DNA of 64,000 nucleotides from Streptomyces verrucosisporus (lineage in GTDB: Bacteria; Actinomycetota; Actinomycetes; Streptomycetales; Streptomycetaceae). The stretch is from positions 62,001 through 126,000 of the forward strand of contig NZ_JADEYH010000006.1 in the NCBI RefSeq assembly GCF_017114865.1, read 5' to 3'. Below the pieces are notes generated by a model. That model ran no database searches, had not been told where the DNA came from, and was given only the letters and a program-made list of their open reading frames with translations. The position numbers and the translations under genes are program-made. Below are positions 7,619 to 19,041 of the stretch, in pieces. Numbering within the stretch: the first letter of the stretch is position 1; each line of letters begins with the position of its first letter.

Positions 7619-9249
7619 CCGGCGACGTCCCGGCGTTCGAAGGCCGCGACGCCCGCCAGTACGGCCAGCAGCCCGAGGCCGGTCATGACCGCCGCGGGCA
7701 GCGGCTCGAACGGCTCGACGGGCACGGTGGACAGGTGGTGGAACGGCGACAGGTCCAGTACTGCCTCCGGCCAGTCCAGCGCCGTCCCGATCGTCTCCAC
7801 CAGGTAGGCGGCGACCGCGACGGCCACCGGCAGACCCACGGTGAGCCGGGGCGCGACGCCGTACACCAGCACGGCCAGGCCGGTCAGGAGCACCACCACG
7901 GGCAGGGTGTTCAGCACCGATCCGAACGCGCCGGCCGCCTCCACCTCTGCCCCGCCGGCCACCGAGCCGGCCCACACGGCCAGTGCCGCGACGGCCGCGA
8001 GCAGCAGGGAGGCGGCCAGGGCGAGCAGGATGTGGCCGCCCAGCCACCGGCGCCGGGAGACCGGCCTGGTGAGGGTGGACTCCAGCCGTCCGGAGGCCTC
8101 CTCGGCGCGCGCCGCGCCGATCCGCCAGCAGGCGTGGAGGCAGAGCAGCAGGCCGAAGAGCAGACCCATGGTGCCCAGGTAGCCCTCGGTGACCCGCTGC
8201 AGGTCCCACCCGAGCCGCCGGAGCATCTCCCGGTAGGACGCCTGCTCGGCCACGAAGTCGGTCACCGCCTTGGCCACCGAGCCGGTCACCAGGGCGTAGA
8301 GGGTGATACCCGTCAGCCAGCCGGCCAGCATGCCCTGCGTTCCGCGCCAGGCGAACGCCGTCGGGCCGCCCAGCAGCCCGAGCCGGGCGCGGCGGCTGTC
8401 GGAGCCGGCGATCAGGGCGCCGCCGGTGTCGCGCAGTGCGCGCAGCCTCACGGCGACGGCGCCCAGGAGCACCGGCGCGGCCAGCAGCAGGAGCAGGGCC
8501 GCCCACCGGGGGTCGCGGTAGGCGTGGAGCTCGTCCATCCAGCCGAACGGGGTCAGCCAGCGCAGCCACCCGCGGGAGTCGCTGCTGTTGGCGGCCATCC
8601 TGAGCAGGAAGGACGCGCCGAGCACCGCGGCCGCGGTGCCGGTGGCCCGGCGGCGCACCTCGAAGACCTGCGCGGTGACGGCGCAGACCCCGGCGAACGT
8701 GGCCGCGAAGCCCGCGACGCCCAGCCCGAACAGCGCCGATCCCGCCGCGGCGGCGCCCGACAGCGTCAGTGCCGTCGCGATCGCGGCGCCGATCACGGTG
8801 ATCGCGGCGGCGACGACCAGCAGGTGCGCCAGCAGGGCGCGGCCCGCCCGCACCGGTGCCGCCAGTACGGACTCGGCCCGGCCGGTCTCCTCCTCGCCGC
8901 GCAGCAGCCGTCCGGTGGCCAGCAGTGCCCAGATCCCGGCGATCGCGGCCAGGAGCCAGCCGGCGTCCCAGGCGGCGAAGCCGCCGGGGGTGTCGACGGC
9001 GTGCGGGATGCCCTGGAGCATCCGCACGGCCGGGTTGTCCTGGAAGGTGGAGATGGTGCGGCGCGACGCGGCGTCGGGGTAGGCGGCGAGATAGGTGAGG
9101 ACCTCGACGACCGCGTAGAGGGCGGTCGACAGGGCCAGCACGAGGGTGCCCCGGCGGATCAGCCGGGCCGCCAGCCGGGCGATCGCAGCCTCCGTGCGGT
9201 GCCGCCGCGCCGGGCGGGCGATCCGGGGGGCGGGCGCGGCCCCGGCCAT
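7612..9249 (-). CDS. ABC-2 type exporter permease (545 aa)
   Basis: Integral membrane subunit of a drug/polyketide-type ABC exporter. About twelve hydrophobic segments are visible in two similar halves, each starting with a helix after a basic stretch (LVLALSTALYAVVEVLTYLAA near residue 40; MLAGWLTGITLYALVTGSV near 310). Length and two-half build match the actinobacterial 'exporter of polyketide antibiotics' permeases. Start ATG 9249 follows GGAGGCGGTGACG and lies only 2 bp after the stop of the ATPase gene, so the two are one operon and one complex. Substrate cannot be deduced. An inverted repeat overlaps its stop. Confidence 0.85.
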   Translation of the reverse strand: MAGAAPAPRIARPARRHRTEAAIARLAARLIRRGTLVLALSTALYAVVEVLTYLAAYPDAASRRTISTFQDNPAVRMLQGIPHAVDTPGGFAAWDAGWLLAAIAGIWALLATGRLLRGEEETGRAESVLAAPVRAGRALLAHLLVVAAAITVIGAAIATALTLSGAAAAGSALFGLGVAGFAATFAGVCAVTAQVFEVRRRATGTAAAVLGASFLLRMAANSSDSRGWLRWLTPFGWMDELHAYRDPRWAALLLLLAAPVLLGAVAVRLRALRDTGGALIAGSDSRRARLGLLGGPTAFAWRGTQGMLAGWLTGITLYALVTGSVAKAVTDFVAEQASYREMLRRLGWDLQRVTEGYLGTMGLLFGLLLCLHACWRIGAARAEEASGRLESTLTRPVSRRRWLGGHILLALAASLLLAAVAALAVWAGSVAGGAEVEAAGAFGSVLNTLPVVVLLTGLAVLVYGVAPRLTVGLPVAVAVAAYLVETIGTALDWPEAVLDLSPFHHLSTVPVEPFEPLPAAVMTGLGLLAVLAGVAAFERRDVAGD

Positions 9250-9251
9250 CG

Positions 9252-10283
9252 TCACCGCCTCCTGGCGCGGGTCCCGGGGGCCGGTGCGCCTCGCGGACTC
9301 GGCGCGCCCTGCGGATCCGCCGGGCCCCGCCCTTCCCGGGCACCGGGTCCGGCACCGCCCGGCGGGGCGCCGTGCGCGGCGGCGACGGCCCCGCGCTGCC
9401 CGGAGGTGGCCTCGTAGTAGGTCAGGAAGATCTCCTCCAGGCTCGGTTCCCGGCTGCGGAGCCTGACCAGCCCGGCCGAGGCGAGCCGGGAGAGTGCGGC
9501 CGACGGCGGTCCGGTGACGGACACCCGCAGGCCCCGGTCGATCCGCTCCACGGCGACCACGCCCGGCACTCCGTCGAGCCGGGGCGCGGGACCGTCCAGG
9601 ACCGCCTCGAACACCGTGGTGTTCAGCTTGCGCAGATCCTCCAGCGCCGCGACCTCCGCCAGCCGCCCCGCGCGCAGGATCGCCACGCGGTGGCAGATGT
9701 CCTCCACCTGGTCCAGCAGGTGCGAGGAGAGGAACACCGTCTGGCCGCGGTCGGCGGCCTCCCGGGCCAGCGCCTGGAACTCCGCCTCCATCAGGGGGTC
9801 GAGACCGCTGGTCGGCTCGTCCAGCAGCAGCACGTCGGGCCGGGTCATGAACGCTGCGGTCAGCGCGATCTTCTGCCGGTTGCCCTTGGAGTACGAGCGG
9901 GCCCGCACGCCCGGGTCGACCCTCAGCCGTTCGATGAGCTCGTCCCGGAAGGCCTCGTCGGCGCCGCCGGACAGGTTGGCCAGGTGGGTGAGGATCTCCA
10001 TGCCGGTCAGCTGCGGCCACAGGGAGACGTCGCCCGAGACGTAGGAGACGTGCCGGTGGGCGCGCTCGACGTCCTCGACCGGCACCCCCATGATCCGCGC
10101 CGTCCCGGCGGTCGGGCGGACGAGGTGGAGCAGCAGGCGGATCGTGGTGGACTTGCCCGCCCCGTTGGGGCCCAGGAAGCCGAAGATCTCGCCCTGTTCC
10201 ACCCGGAGGTCCAGGTCCTCCAGAGCGGTCACCGTACCGAAGTGCTTCGTCAGCCCCTCGGTGTGTATGGCCGGAACGCGCAT
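9252..10283 (-). CDS. ABC transporter ATP-binding protein (343 aa)
   Basis: Nucleotide-binding subunit pairing with the permease downstream. Walker A GPNGAGKST (about residue 39), ABC signature region YSKGNRQKIAL (Lys where many have Gly, as in the CcmA/DrrA-like subfamily), Walker B DVLLLDEPTSGLD and the H-loop FLSSHLLDQVE are all present. After about residue 300 the tail is low-complexity Gly/Pro/Arg and probably disordered; it overlaps nothing. DrrA-type ATPases of this form work with ABC-2 permeases in antibiotic or lipid export. ATG 10283 with an AGGTGCGGC site just before it. Confidence 0.88.
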   Translation of the reverse strand: MRVPAIHTEGLTKHFGTVTALEDLDLRVEQGEIFGFLGPNGAGKSTTIRLLLHLVRPTAGTARIMGVPVEDVERAHRHVSYVSGDVSLWPQLTGMEILTHLANLSGGADEAFRDELIERLRVDPGVRARSYSKGNRQKIALTAAFMTRPDVLLLDEPTSGLDPLMEAEFQALAREAADRGQTVFLSSHLLDQVEDICHRVAILRAGRLAEVAALEDLRKLNTTVFEAVLDGPAPRLDGVPGVVAVERIDRGLRVSVTGPPSAALSRLASAGLVRLRSREPSLEEIFLTYYEATSGQRGAVAAAHGAPPGGAGPGAREGRGPADPQGAPSPRGAPAPGTRARRR

Positions 10284-10319
10284 GCCGCACCTCCGAGGTC
10301 CGAAAGGACACCTCCCACG

Positions 10320-10976
10320 CTACAGATCTCCTCGGCCGGAGGCAGGCTCGGAAGCCGGGACGGGGGATCCCGGCGGCCCCGCGACGGTGGTGACCACCCG
10401 CACCAGGGCGGGCGTGCGGGGCGCGGAGCCGAACCCAAACCGCACCGGCGGGTCGACCGGCGCGAGCGGCCCCAGGTCCCGGCCCTCCCAGGAGGCTTCG
10501 ACCGTGGTGATCCCGCGCAGGTCCCGTACGCCGTACCACTCCCGGTATCCGCCGCCCGCGCTGCCCCTGGTCCGCACCCCGGGCATCAGCCGGGCGGGGA
10601 CATCGGTGAGCGCGACCCAGGCGGGCCGGGCGGCGAGCGGTGCGGGCACGCAGCGCAGCAGCAGTCCGAGCGCGCCCCGGCGGCCGGTGGTGAAGCGCAT
10701 CCGCAGCGGTCCGGCCGCAACGTGCCAGTGCCGTCCGGCCGCTTCCACCGCCACCGGGACGACCAGCACCCGGTCGAAGCGGTAGACCGCGGCGACGAAG
10801 TCCGCGACCCGCCGGGACGGGGCCAGCAGCAGCCGCTGCCCGTCGGCCCGCTCCAGCATCACGTCGCCGAACGGGCCGAAAGGCGACCGGGGCCAGTGTC
10901 CGAGGACGATCCGCGTCCCGGAGGACGTTCCCACACCGGCGATCCACCCGTGGAACCGCCGGGCGTTCCGCACCAT
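10320..10976 (-). CDS. Conserved hypothetical protein (218 aa)
   Basis: I do not recognise a characterised family. The N-terminal 100 residues (VRNARRFHGWIAGVGTSSGT, FGPFGDVMLERADGQRLLLA, VYRFDRVLVVPVAVE) look beta-rich and resemble Streptomyces proteins annotated only as hypothetical. ATG 10976 is preferred over GTG 10982 because GGAAGG lies at proper distance only from the former. Located 36 bp upstream of the ABC operon in the same direction, so it may be co-transcribed with it. Confidence 0.7.
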   Translation of the reverse strand: MVRNARRFHGWIAGVGTSSGTRIVLGHWPRSPFGPFGDVMLERADGQRLLLAPSRRVADFVAAVYRFDRVLVVPVAVEAAGRHWHVAAGPLRMRFTTGRRGALGLLLRCVPAPLAARPAWVALTDVPARLMPGVRTRGSAGGGYREWYGVRDLRGITTVEASWEGRDLGPLAPVDPPVRFGFGSAPRTPALVRVVTTVAGPPGSPVPASEPASGRGDL

Positions 10977-11111
10977 GGGCACCCCTTCCGGCGAGAGGGG
11001 GCGTTCCCGGCCGGATCGCCCCGCGAGGTCCAGGATGCCCGGCCGGGCGCACCCGCGCTCGTGCGGTGCCCCGCGGCCCGGCGCCCGGACCGGGCCGCGC
11101 CGGGCGGTTCC

Positions 11112-12095
11112 TCAGCCCGGCGCCTGTGCGCGCCCGTCGATCAGGCCCTGCTCGTACAGGTCGGCCCACAGGCCCTCCGGTACGCCCGCCCCGAACGCCT
11201 CGATGTCGCTCCGCACCTCCCCGGCCGAGCGCATGCCGAGCACGATGCCCGCGACGACGGGGTGGCGCAGCGGGAACGCCATAGCCGCCCGCGGAAGCGT
11301 CACCCCGTGCGCCTCGCAGACGTCGGCGATGCGGTGCGCCCGCCGCAGCGCCTCCGGCGAGGCCTGCGCGTACTCGTACCGCGCCCCTGCGGCCGGGCGC
11401 GGCTCGGCGAGGATCCCGGAGTTGAACACCGCGGCCGCCAGCACGGAGACGCCGCGTGCGGCGCACGCGGGCAGCAGGTCGTCCAGGGCCCTGTGGTCCA
11501 GCAGGGTGTAGCGGCCGGCCAGCATGACCACGTCGACGTCGGTCTCCTCCACGAGCCGGGTCAGCATGCCGGTGTGGTGCATCCCCGCGCCGATGGCGCC
11601 CACCAGGCCCTGGGAGCGCAGTTCGGCGAGCGCCGGGTATCCGTGGCGCAGCGCGTCCTCGAAGCACTCCTCCGCGTCGTGGAGGAAGAGCACGTCGACG
11701 CGGTCGGCCCCCATGCGGGCGAGCGAGTCCTCGACGCTGCGCAGCACCCCGTCGCGGGAGAAGTCCCTGACGCGGCGGTGCGTGGCGGGCACCTGGAAGC
11801 TCTCGTCCGTGCGGCCCTCCGCCTCCTGCGGGACCAGGATCCTGCCGACCTTGGTCGACAGCGTGTACTCCTCCCGGGGCCTGCTCCGCAGGAAGCCGCC
11901 GATGCGGCGCTCGGAGTGCCCGATGCCGTAGTGCGGGGCGGTGTCGAAGTAGCGGATGCCGCCCTCCCAGGCCGCCGCGAGCGCCCCGGCCGCGGTGTCG
12001 TCGTCCAGTGGCTCGAAGAGTCCTCCGAGCGGTCCGCCGCCGAAGCCCAGTTCCGTGACCTCGACCGTGCTGCGCCCCAGCCGGTTCGTTCTCAT
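11112..12095 (-). CDS. Aldo/keto reductase (327 aa)
   Basis: NADP-dependent oxidoreductase of the AKR superfamily, close in layout to the D-threo-aldose 1-dehydrogenase/pyridoxal dehydrogenase group. The catalytic tetrad is visible: Asp and Tyr in FDTAPHYG (about 51-57), Lys in LSTKVGR (about 81) and His in LFLHD (about 138). GIGHSERRIG following the Tyr is typical of this branch. Substrate not predictable. Monocistronic; divergent from the D-cysteine-desulfhydrase-like gene with a 244-bp intergenic region between them. Confidence 0.87.
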   Translation of the reverse strand: MRTNRLGRSTVEVTELGFGGGPLGGLFEPLDDDTAAGALAAAWEGGIRYFDTAPHYGIGHSERRIGGFLRSRPREEYTLSTKVGRILVPQEAEGRTDESFQVPATHRRVRDFSRDGVLRSVEDSLARMGADRVDVLFLHDAEECFEDALRHGYPALAELRSQGLVGAIGAGMHHTGMLTRLVEETDVDVVMLAGRYTLLDHRALDDLLPACAARGVSVLAAAVFNSGILAEPRPAAGARYEYAQASPEALRRAHRIADVCEAHGVTLPRAAMAFPLRHPVVAGIVLGMRSAGEVRSDIEAFGAGVPEGLWADLYEQGLIDGRAQAPG

Positions 12096-12339
12096 CCCGC
12101 CGTTTCCTCCTCCTGCGACACCGCGTCACCGCGTCACGCCGCCGCTGCCGCGGCTCCCGGGTACGGGAGACCCTTACGAAGGTGAACCGTCCCCGCGGCT
12201 CCCGGCGGTCAACCGCGCGGCGGCGGACCCCGCGCGGTAGGCCGACGCCGGGGTCGCGGAGGCCGGGGTCCCCCGGAGCGCCGCCGCCGTGTGCCACCAT
12301 GTCCCCCACCGAGGCCCCGCTCACGGACGGCACACCAAG

Positions 12340-13362
12340 GTGACCACACAGTTGACGACACCGGACGGCGCTCCGCGGCGGGCGGTCCTCGCCACCTGGC
12401 CGACGCCGCTCGAACCCGCGCCACGCCTCGCCCTCGCCCTCGGGCTGGAGGCGGAGGACCTGTGGATCAAGCGGGACGACCTCACTGGTCTCGGCGGCGG
12501 CGGCAACAAGGTGCGCAAGCTGGAGTGGCTGTGCGGGGCGGCCCTGGCCGAGCGTGCCACCGTCCTGGTCACCACCGGCGCGCCGCAGAGCAACCACGCC
12601 CGGCTGACGGCGGCGGCCGCCTCCCGGCTCGGCCTGGGGGCCGTCCTGGTGCTCGCCGGCCGTCCGGGGGCGTCCTCCTCCGGGAACCTCGCGCTCGACG
12701 GGCTCCTCGGCGCCCGGGTGGTGTGGGCCGGCGACACCGGCGCGGCAGCGCTCGACTCCGTCGCACACGGGATCGCCGAGAAGCTGAGCCGGCAGGGCGC
12801 CGTTCCGTCGCTCGTCCCCTTCGGCGGCTCCAGTGTGCCCGGCGCCCGGGGCTACGCCGAGTGCGGGCGCGAACTCCTCGCCCAGGCTCCCGGCCTGGAC
12901 ACGGTGGTCACGGCCGTCGGCTCCGGGGGGACCATGGCGGGGCTCGTCGGCGAGCTGGGCGCGCACCGGGTCCTGGGCGTCCACGTCGGCGCCGTGTCCG
13001 CCCCCGCCGTCACCGTCTCCCGCCTGGCCTCCGGCCTGACCGGCGCGTACTGCCGGCCGGAGTCGCTGCGACTGCGCATGGACCAGGTGGGGGCCGGCTA
13101 CGGCACCCTGACGGAAGCGGCCCGGTCCGCGCTTCTCCTCGCCGCGCGCACCGAGGGGCTCGTGCTCGACCCCGTCTACACCGGCCGGGCACTGGCCGGT
13201 CTGGCCGCGGCCGTCGCGGACGGCACGGTCCGGCCCGGGCAGCGCACGGTCCTGCTGCACTCCGGCGGTCTGCCCGGTCTCTTCGGCCACGCGCCGGCGC
13301 TGGCCGCTGCGGAGTCCGGACTGACCGCCGAGGACACGGACGAGGACGCCGCCGGGCTCTGA
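12340..13362 (+). CDS. PLP enzyme, D-cysteine desulfhydrase/ACC deaminase family (340 aa)
   Basis: Fold type II PLP enzyme. The cofactor lysine is in GGGGNKVRKLEW (about residue 53); GAPQSNHAR and the phosphate-binding loop VGSGGTMAG are family hallmarks, and HSGGLPGLFG closes the active site. Enzymes of this family release sulfide, ammonia and pyruvate from D-cysteine or open 1-aminocyclopropane-1-carboxylate; I favour D-cysteine desulfhydrase-like but cannot exclude others. The start is set at GTG 12340 where similarity begins; an in-frame GTG at 12289 exists but adds residues with no family likeness. The ribosome site is weak. Confidence 0.82.
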   Translation: MTTQLTTPDGAPRRAVLATWPTPLEPAPRLALALGLEAEDLWIKRDDLTGLGGGGNKVRKLEWLCGAALAERATVLVTTGAPQSNHARLTAAAASRLGLGAVLVLAGRPGASSSGNLALDGLLGARVVWAGDTGAAALDSVAHGIAEKLSRQGAVPSLVPFGGSSVPGARGYAECGRELLAQAPGLDTVVTAVGSGGTMAGLVGELGAHRVLGVHVGAVSAPAVTVSRLASGLTGAYCRPESLRLRMDQVGAGYGTLTEAARSALLLAARTEGLVLDPVYTGRALAGLAAAVADGTVRPGQRTVLLHSGGLPGLFGHAPALAAAESGLTAEDTDEDAAGL

Positions 13363-13419
13363 ACCGCCTCCTCCGTCTCCTCGCAGCGGCTTCCGCCCGG
13401 CCGGCTGCCGACGGCCGAC

Positions 13420-13441
13420 TCTGATCAACATCTGATCAACA
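13420..13441. repeat. 11-bp tandem direct repeat upstream of the DUF574 gene
   Basis: TCTGATCAACA occurs twice in tandem (13420-13430, 13431-13441), about 75 bp upstream of the next ATG. AT-richer than its surroundings and located where a regulator could bind. Confidence 0.5.
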
Positions 13442-13515
13442 GACGTGCTGCCAGGGCGAGTTCGAGCGCGTAGTTTGGCGGGAGCAATCGCGCAGGACCT
13501 CAGGAAGGGGCTGTT

Positions 13516-14337
13516 ATGGCAGATGGAACGACCACGTCCGAGCAGGTGTCGGCCCGGATCGACACCACCGTCCCGCACTCGGCCCGGATGTGGGACTACT
13601 GGCTGGGCGGCAAGAACTACTACGAGGTGGACAAGGCCGCCGGCGACCAGGTCCGCAGCATCCACCCCGGCATCCTGGACTACGCCCGGGCCGACCGGGC
13701 GTTCCTGGGCCGTGCGGTGACCCATCTGGCCGGCGAGGCGGGCATCCGGCAGTTCCTGGACATCGGCACCGGCCTGCCGACCAGCGAGAACACCCACGAG
13801 GTCGCCCAGCGCACCGCCCCGGACGCCCGGATCGTCTACACCGACAACGACCCCATCGTGCTGGCGCACGCCAGGGCCCTGCTGACCTCCACCCCCGAGG
13901 GTGTCACCGACTACCTCGACGCCGATCTGCACGACCCCGACGCCATCCTGCGGGATGCGGCCAGGACTCTGGACTTCACCGAGCCGGTCGCGGTCATGCT
14001 GCTGGGCATCGTGATGTTCGTCGAGGAGACCGACCGGGCCCGCGCGATCGTGAGGCGGCTCATGGACGCGGTCCCCTCCGGCAGTCACCTGGTGCTGTCG
14101 CACACCATCACCGCCCCCGGGCTGGACGACGTGGACTCGGCGGTCGAGTACTGGAACAGCGTCGGCACGCCGAAGCTCCACCAGCGCACGCCCGAGGAGG
14201 TCGCGCGGTTCTTCGACGGGCTGGAACTGCTGGAGCCGGGCGTGGTGTCGTGCTCGCGATGGCGGCCGGAGCCCTCGCCGGCCGGTGGACTCCCCGACGA
14301 GGTGGCCTTCTACTGCGGCGTGGCCCGCAAGCCCTGA
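13516..14337 (+). CDS. DUF574-type SAM-dependent methyltransferase (273 aa)
   Basis: Class I methyltransferase of the actinomycete-specific DUF574 (methyltransf_19) family. Family marks are SARMWDYWLGGKNYYEVDKAAGD near residues 22-44, the SAM-binding loop FLDIGTGLPTSENTHEVA (about 84) and VYTDNDPIVLAHARALL (about 112). Length is normal. Substrates of these proteins are unknown; Streptomyces genomes carry many paralogues. ATG 13516 follows GGAAGGGGCTGTT. A tandem 11-bp repeat lies in its leader. It is 250 bp upstream of the catalase gene in the same direction, probably separate transcription. Confidence 0.85.
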   Translation: MADGTTTSEQVSARIDTTVPHSARMWDYWLGGKNYYEVDKAAGDQVRSIHPGILDYARADRAFLGRAVTHLAGEAGIRQFLDIGTGLPTSENTHEVAQRTAPDARIVYTDNDPIVLAHARALLTSTPEGVTDYLDADLHDPDAILRDAARTLDFTEPVAVMLLGIVMFVEETDRARAIVRRLMDAVPSGSHLVLSHTITAPGLDDVDSAVEYWNSVGTPKLHQRTPEEVARFFDGLELLEPGVVSCSRWRPEPSPAGGLPDEVAFYCGVARKP

Positions 14338-14506
14338 CGGACGCCCGGGCTCGCCCGGACCGGCGGGCCGGCGGAAGCGCGGCGGGCACGGCGGTGGCGG
14401 GGACTCGGGCCGGGCGGGGGCGCGCAGGGCCCACCGGGGGAACAGCCGCGTGCGTGCCGGGGCTCCGGGGGGCTGACCGGAACGGACGGGAGGTACGGGA
14501 AGGTGA

Positions 14507-14527
14507 CTTTTCGCTTTTCGCGTTTCG
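14507..14527. repeat. Three tandem 7-mers (CTTTTCG type) upstream of catalase
   Basis: CTTTTCG at 14507 and 14514 and CGTTTCG at 14521 lie in tandem, 60-80 bp before the katE start. AT-rich tract in an otherwise GC-rich leader; possible promoter or operator element. Confidence 0.4.
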
Positions 14528-14587
14528 ACGTCCGGTTCGCAGGTGACGAGTGTGCCGTTGCCCGTCTGCCCCCACGGAGGAGTGAAT

Positions 14588-16810
<2,223 letters not shown>

Positions 16811-16821
16811 CGATCATCCCC

Positions 16822-16853
16822 CGCCGGGCCCGGCCGGAAGGCCGGGCCCGGCG
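16822..16853. terminator. Bidirectional hairpin between katE and the eCIS cluster
   Basis: 14-bp perfect inverted repeat (16822-16835 / 16840-16853) with a GGAA loop, 12 bp after the katE stop and downstream of the convergent minus-strand cluster. Confidence 0.85.
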
Positions 16854-16931
16854 CGCCGGGAAGGCCGGTTTCCCGCCTGCGACACGGCCCCGTACGGCGC
16901 CCGTCGGAGGCGCGTGGCGCGTGGCGTGCCG

Positions 16932-17320
16932 TCAGACGTTGGGGACGCGCAGCCTCTTCCAGCTGGTGGGGCCGGGGATGCCATCGGCGTCCTTGCCGGT
17001 GAAGCCCAGCTTGCGCTGCCAGGCGGCGTAGGACTGCCGGTCGGCCTCGCTCCACCGGGGGCCGGGGCCCACCTTGTAGCGCCCGCAGCCCTCGGCCACG
17101 AGCCGCTTGCCCATCGCGGTGACGATCGCGCTCCTGCGGCCGACCCGGAAGAAGTCCGCGCCCGGGTACGGCTCGTACCGCGCGGGCGGTTCGGGCGCGG
17201 GCTCGGCGGGGCCGTCCGCCTTTCTGCCCAGGCGCCCGGCGATACGGCCCCGCAGGGCGTCCATCGAGAAGCCGCGCGGGTCCACCTTGCCCGGCTGCCA
17301 CTCCCGGCCGTCCGATCAGG
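16932..17320 (-). pseudogene. 3' remnant of eCIS amidase: PGRP tail plus peptidoglycan-binding domain
   Basis: In this frame GREWQPGKVDPRGFSMDALRG (from about 17308) is the characteristic end of a PGRP/amidase_2 domain (normally VIGHxEW...DPRGFxMxxxR), followed by a proline-rich linker and an intact C-terminal peptidoglycan-binding domain (YPGADFFRVGRRSAIVTAMG...WQRKLGFTGKDADG). The roughly 150-200 N-terminal residues carrying the zinc ligands of the amidase are gone, so no catalysis is possible. The 5' end fuses abruptly into the tail-protein gene, one frame off. A peptide starting at GTG 17285 (117 aa) could still be made. In eCIS loci this gene is the last of the structural operon and may help cell-wall passage. 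Confidence 0.65.
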
Positions 17321-19041
17321 TCGGCGGCGACGGTGCGGGCCCGGTGCAGCTGGATCGCCGTCTGCTCGTCGGCGCCCACCTCGTCGCCGGTGACCCGGAC
17401 GGTGCCCAGGATGCTGCGCTCGATCCGCACGCACGCGGTGGTGCGCTCCAGGACCAGGCTCGGCTCGTCCGGTGAACGCGGTTCGCACTCCGGTTCCAGC
17501 GACCAGCCCGGCACCAGGGTGCAGTGCCGGACGACGACCTCGCCGACCGGCCCGGTGACGTTCAGGCCGCGTCCGCTGACCAGCAGTCCGTCCAGGGTGA
17601 CGCGCGGCGCGTCCCGGCCCGGTGCGCACTCCTCGTCCGCGCGGATGTTGAGCGCGTCCGGCCGGTTGCTGTACCAGTCCAGCAGGCGGATCACCGGTCG
17701 GGCGCCTTCGGCGGCGCGCAGCTGGAGCCGGTCGCCGGGGCCGAGGTCGAAGTCGAGCTGCTCCTGGTGGGCGCCGCTGTGGGTGATCTCGATGACGCCC
17801 TCGGGACCGCAGCGCCCGGCCCGCCGGTCCTCGCGCCACCGCGCGTAGGCGTCCATGATGCGCTGGTGGGCACGGCCGGGGCCGACCCGGTAGACCGTGG
17901 CGGCGTCGGGGGTGGTGCGGCCGGGGCGGGCGTACTCGCCGCCGCCGGTGTCGTCGGGGAAGGCGTGGTGGTAGTCGGCCCAGACACCCCGGCGGGGCGC
18001 GGAGCGGGGGCCGAAGGCGATCCGGCCGAGCACCGGGTCGACCGCGACCTGGCCGCGGCGCGGGCGGTAGCGCCAGCCGGTGAGGTCGGCGACGGTGATG
18101 TCCGGCGGCGGCACCGGCTCCCCGTCCCCGTCCCGCCGGATCACGAAGGACTTGCCCGGCCCGTAGTAGTCCGTGAGCCGGTCGCTCAGCTGCCGGCGGC
18201 GGATGTACGCGGGGACGTTGTCGATCGCGGCGACGTGGGTGGCCGACGGTTCCGGTTCGGGCCGGGTCACCAGCGGGGTGTCGTTGCCGAGGATGGAGAA
18301 GGTGTAGAGGCTGCGGGCCCGGTCGACGCAGTAGGCGGGGGCGTTCGTGACCGGGTACGGCTTGAGCCGCCACACGTACAGGCCGACTCCGGCCGGGGTG
18401 TGCCCGCCGGGCGTGCGGCGCGAGCCGGCGCGCCGTACGTCGGCCGAGCGCGCCGTGGTGGCGAAGGGGCCGCCCGCCAGGTCCAGTGCCGCCCCGTCGC
18501 GCAGGTCGGCCAGGCGGCCGCGCTCGAGCCGCCGCCGGCCGGCCGCCGCGGTGCCCGTGCCGTGGAGTCCGACCGGCTGGTGGTGGGCGGTCAGCCGGGA
18601 GAGCTCCACCACTCGCGCGGGCCAGTCCGCAGCCGACCGCGCCAGCTCCTCCAGCAGGTGGGGGGTGCCCTTGCGGCGCCGGTTGGCGACCGTGGACGCC
18701 ACGTCCCGGCGCGGCGCGAGCGCGCGGGCCAGCCGCTGCCGCGAGACGTCGTCCGGGCTGCCGTCCCGCAGGCCGGTGGCCAGGACCCGCTCGTAGCCGG
18801 GCAGCGGCCGGTAGCCGACCAGATCGCCGAGGTAGGGCAGCACCCAGTCGGCGGCGGTCTCCACGAACCAGTCGTCGTAGGGCTGCTCCACTCCGGTGCG
18901 TACGAGGTCGACCTGCTCGGCGATCACGGCGAGCAGGGCATGCAGGGGCTCTTCCCCCGCCTCCCGCGTCCCGTGTCCGCCGTCCCGCAGCCTGTGCCAC
19001 TGCGGCAGCAGTTCGGCGAGCCCGTCCGGCTCCCTGCTCAT
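17305..19041 (-). pseudogene. eCIS phage tail-like protein, 3'-truncated by fusion
   Basis: ATG 19041 begins MSREPDGLAELLPQWHRLRDGG..., an eCIS tail protein whose N-terminal half resembles tail protein I-type baseplate wedge components and whose C-terminal half is a beta-helix-like repeat (VTLDGLLVSGRGLNVTGPVGEVVVRHCTL). Recognisable sequence stops after TVAADLIG near 17310; from there the frame stays open by chance to 16129, through the complement of katE, which is not credible coding. The break coincides with the start of recognisable amidase sequence. About 579 residues remain; intact homologues continue with further beta-helix turns. Start overlaps the stop of a 25-codon ORF (ATGA). Confidence 0.7.
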
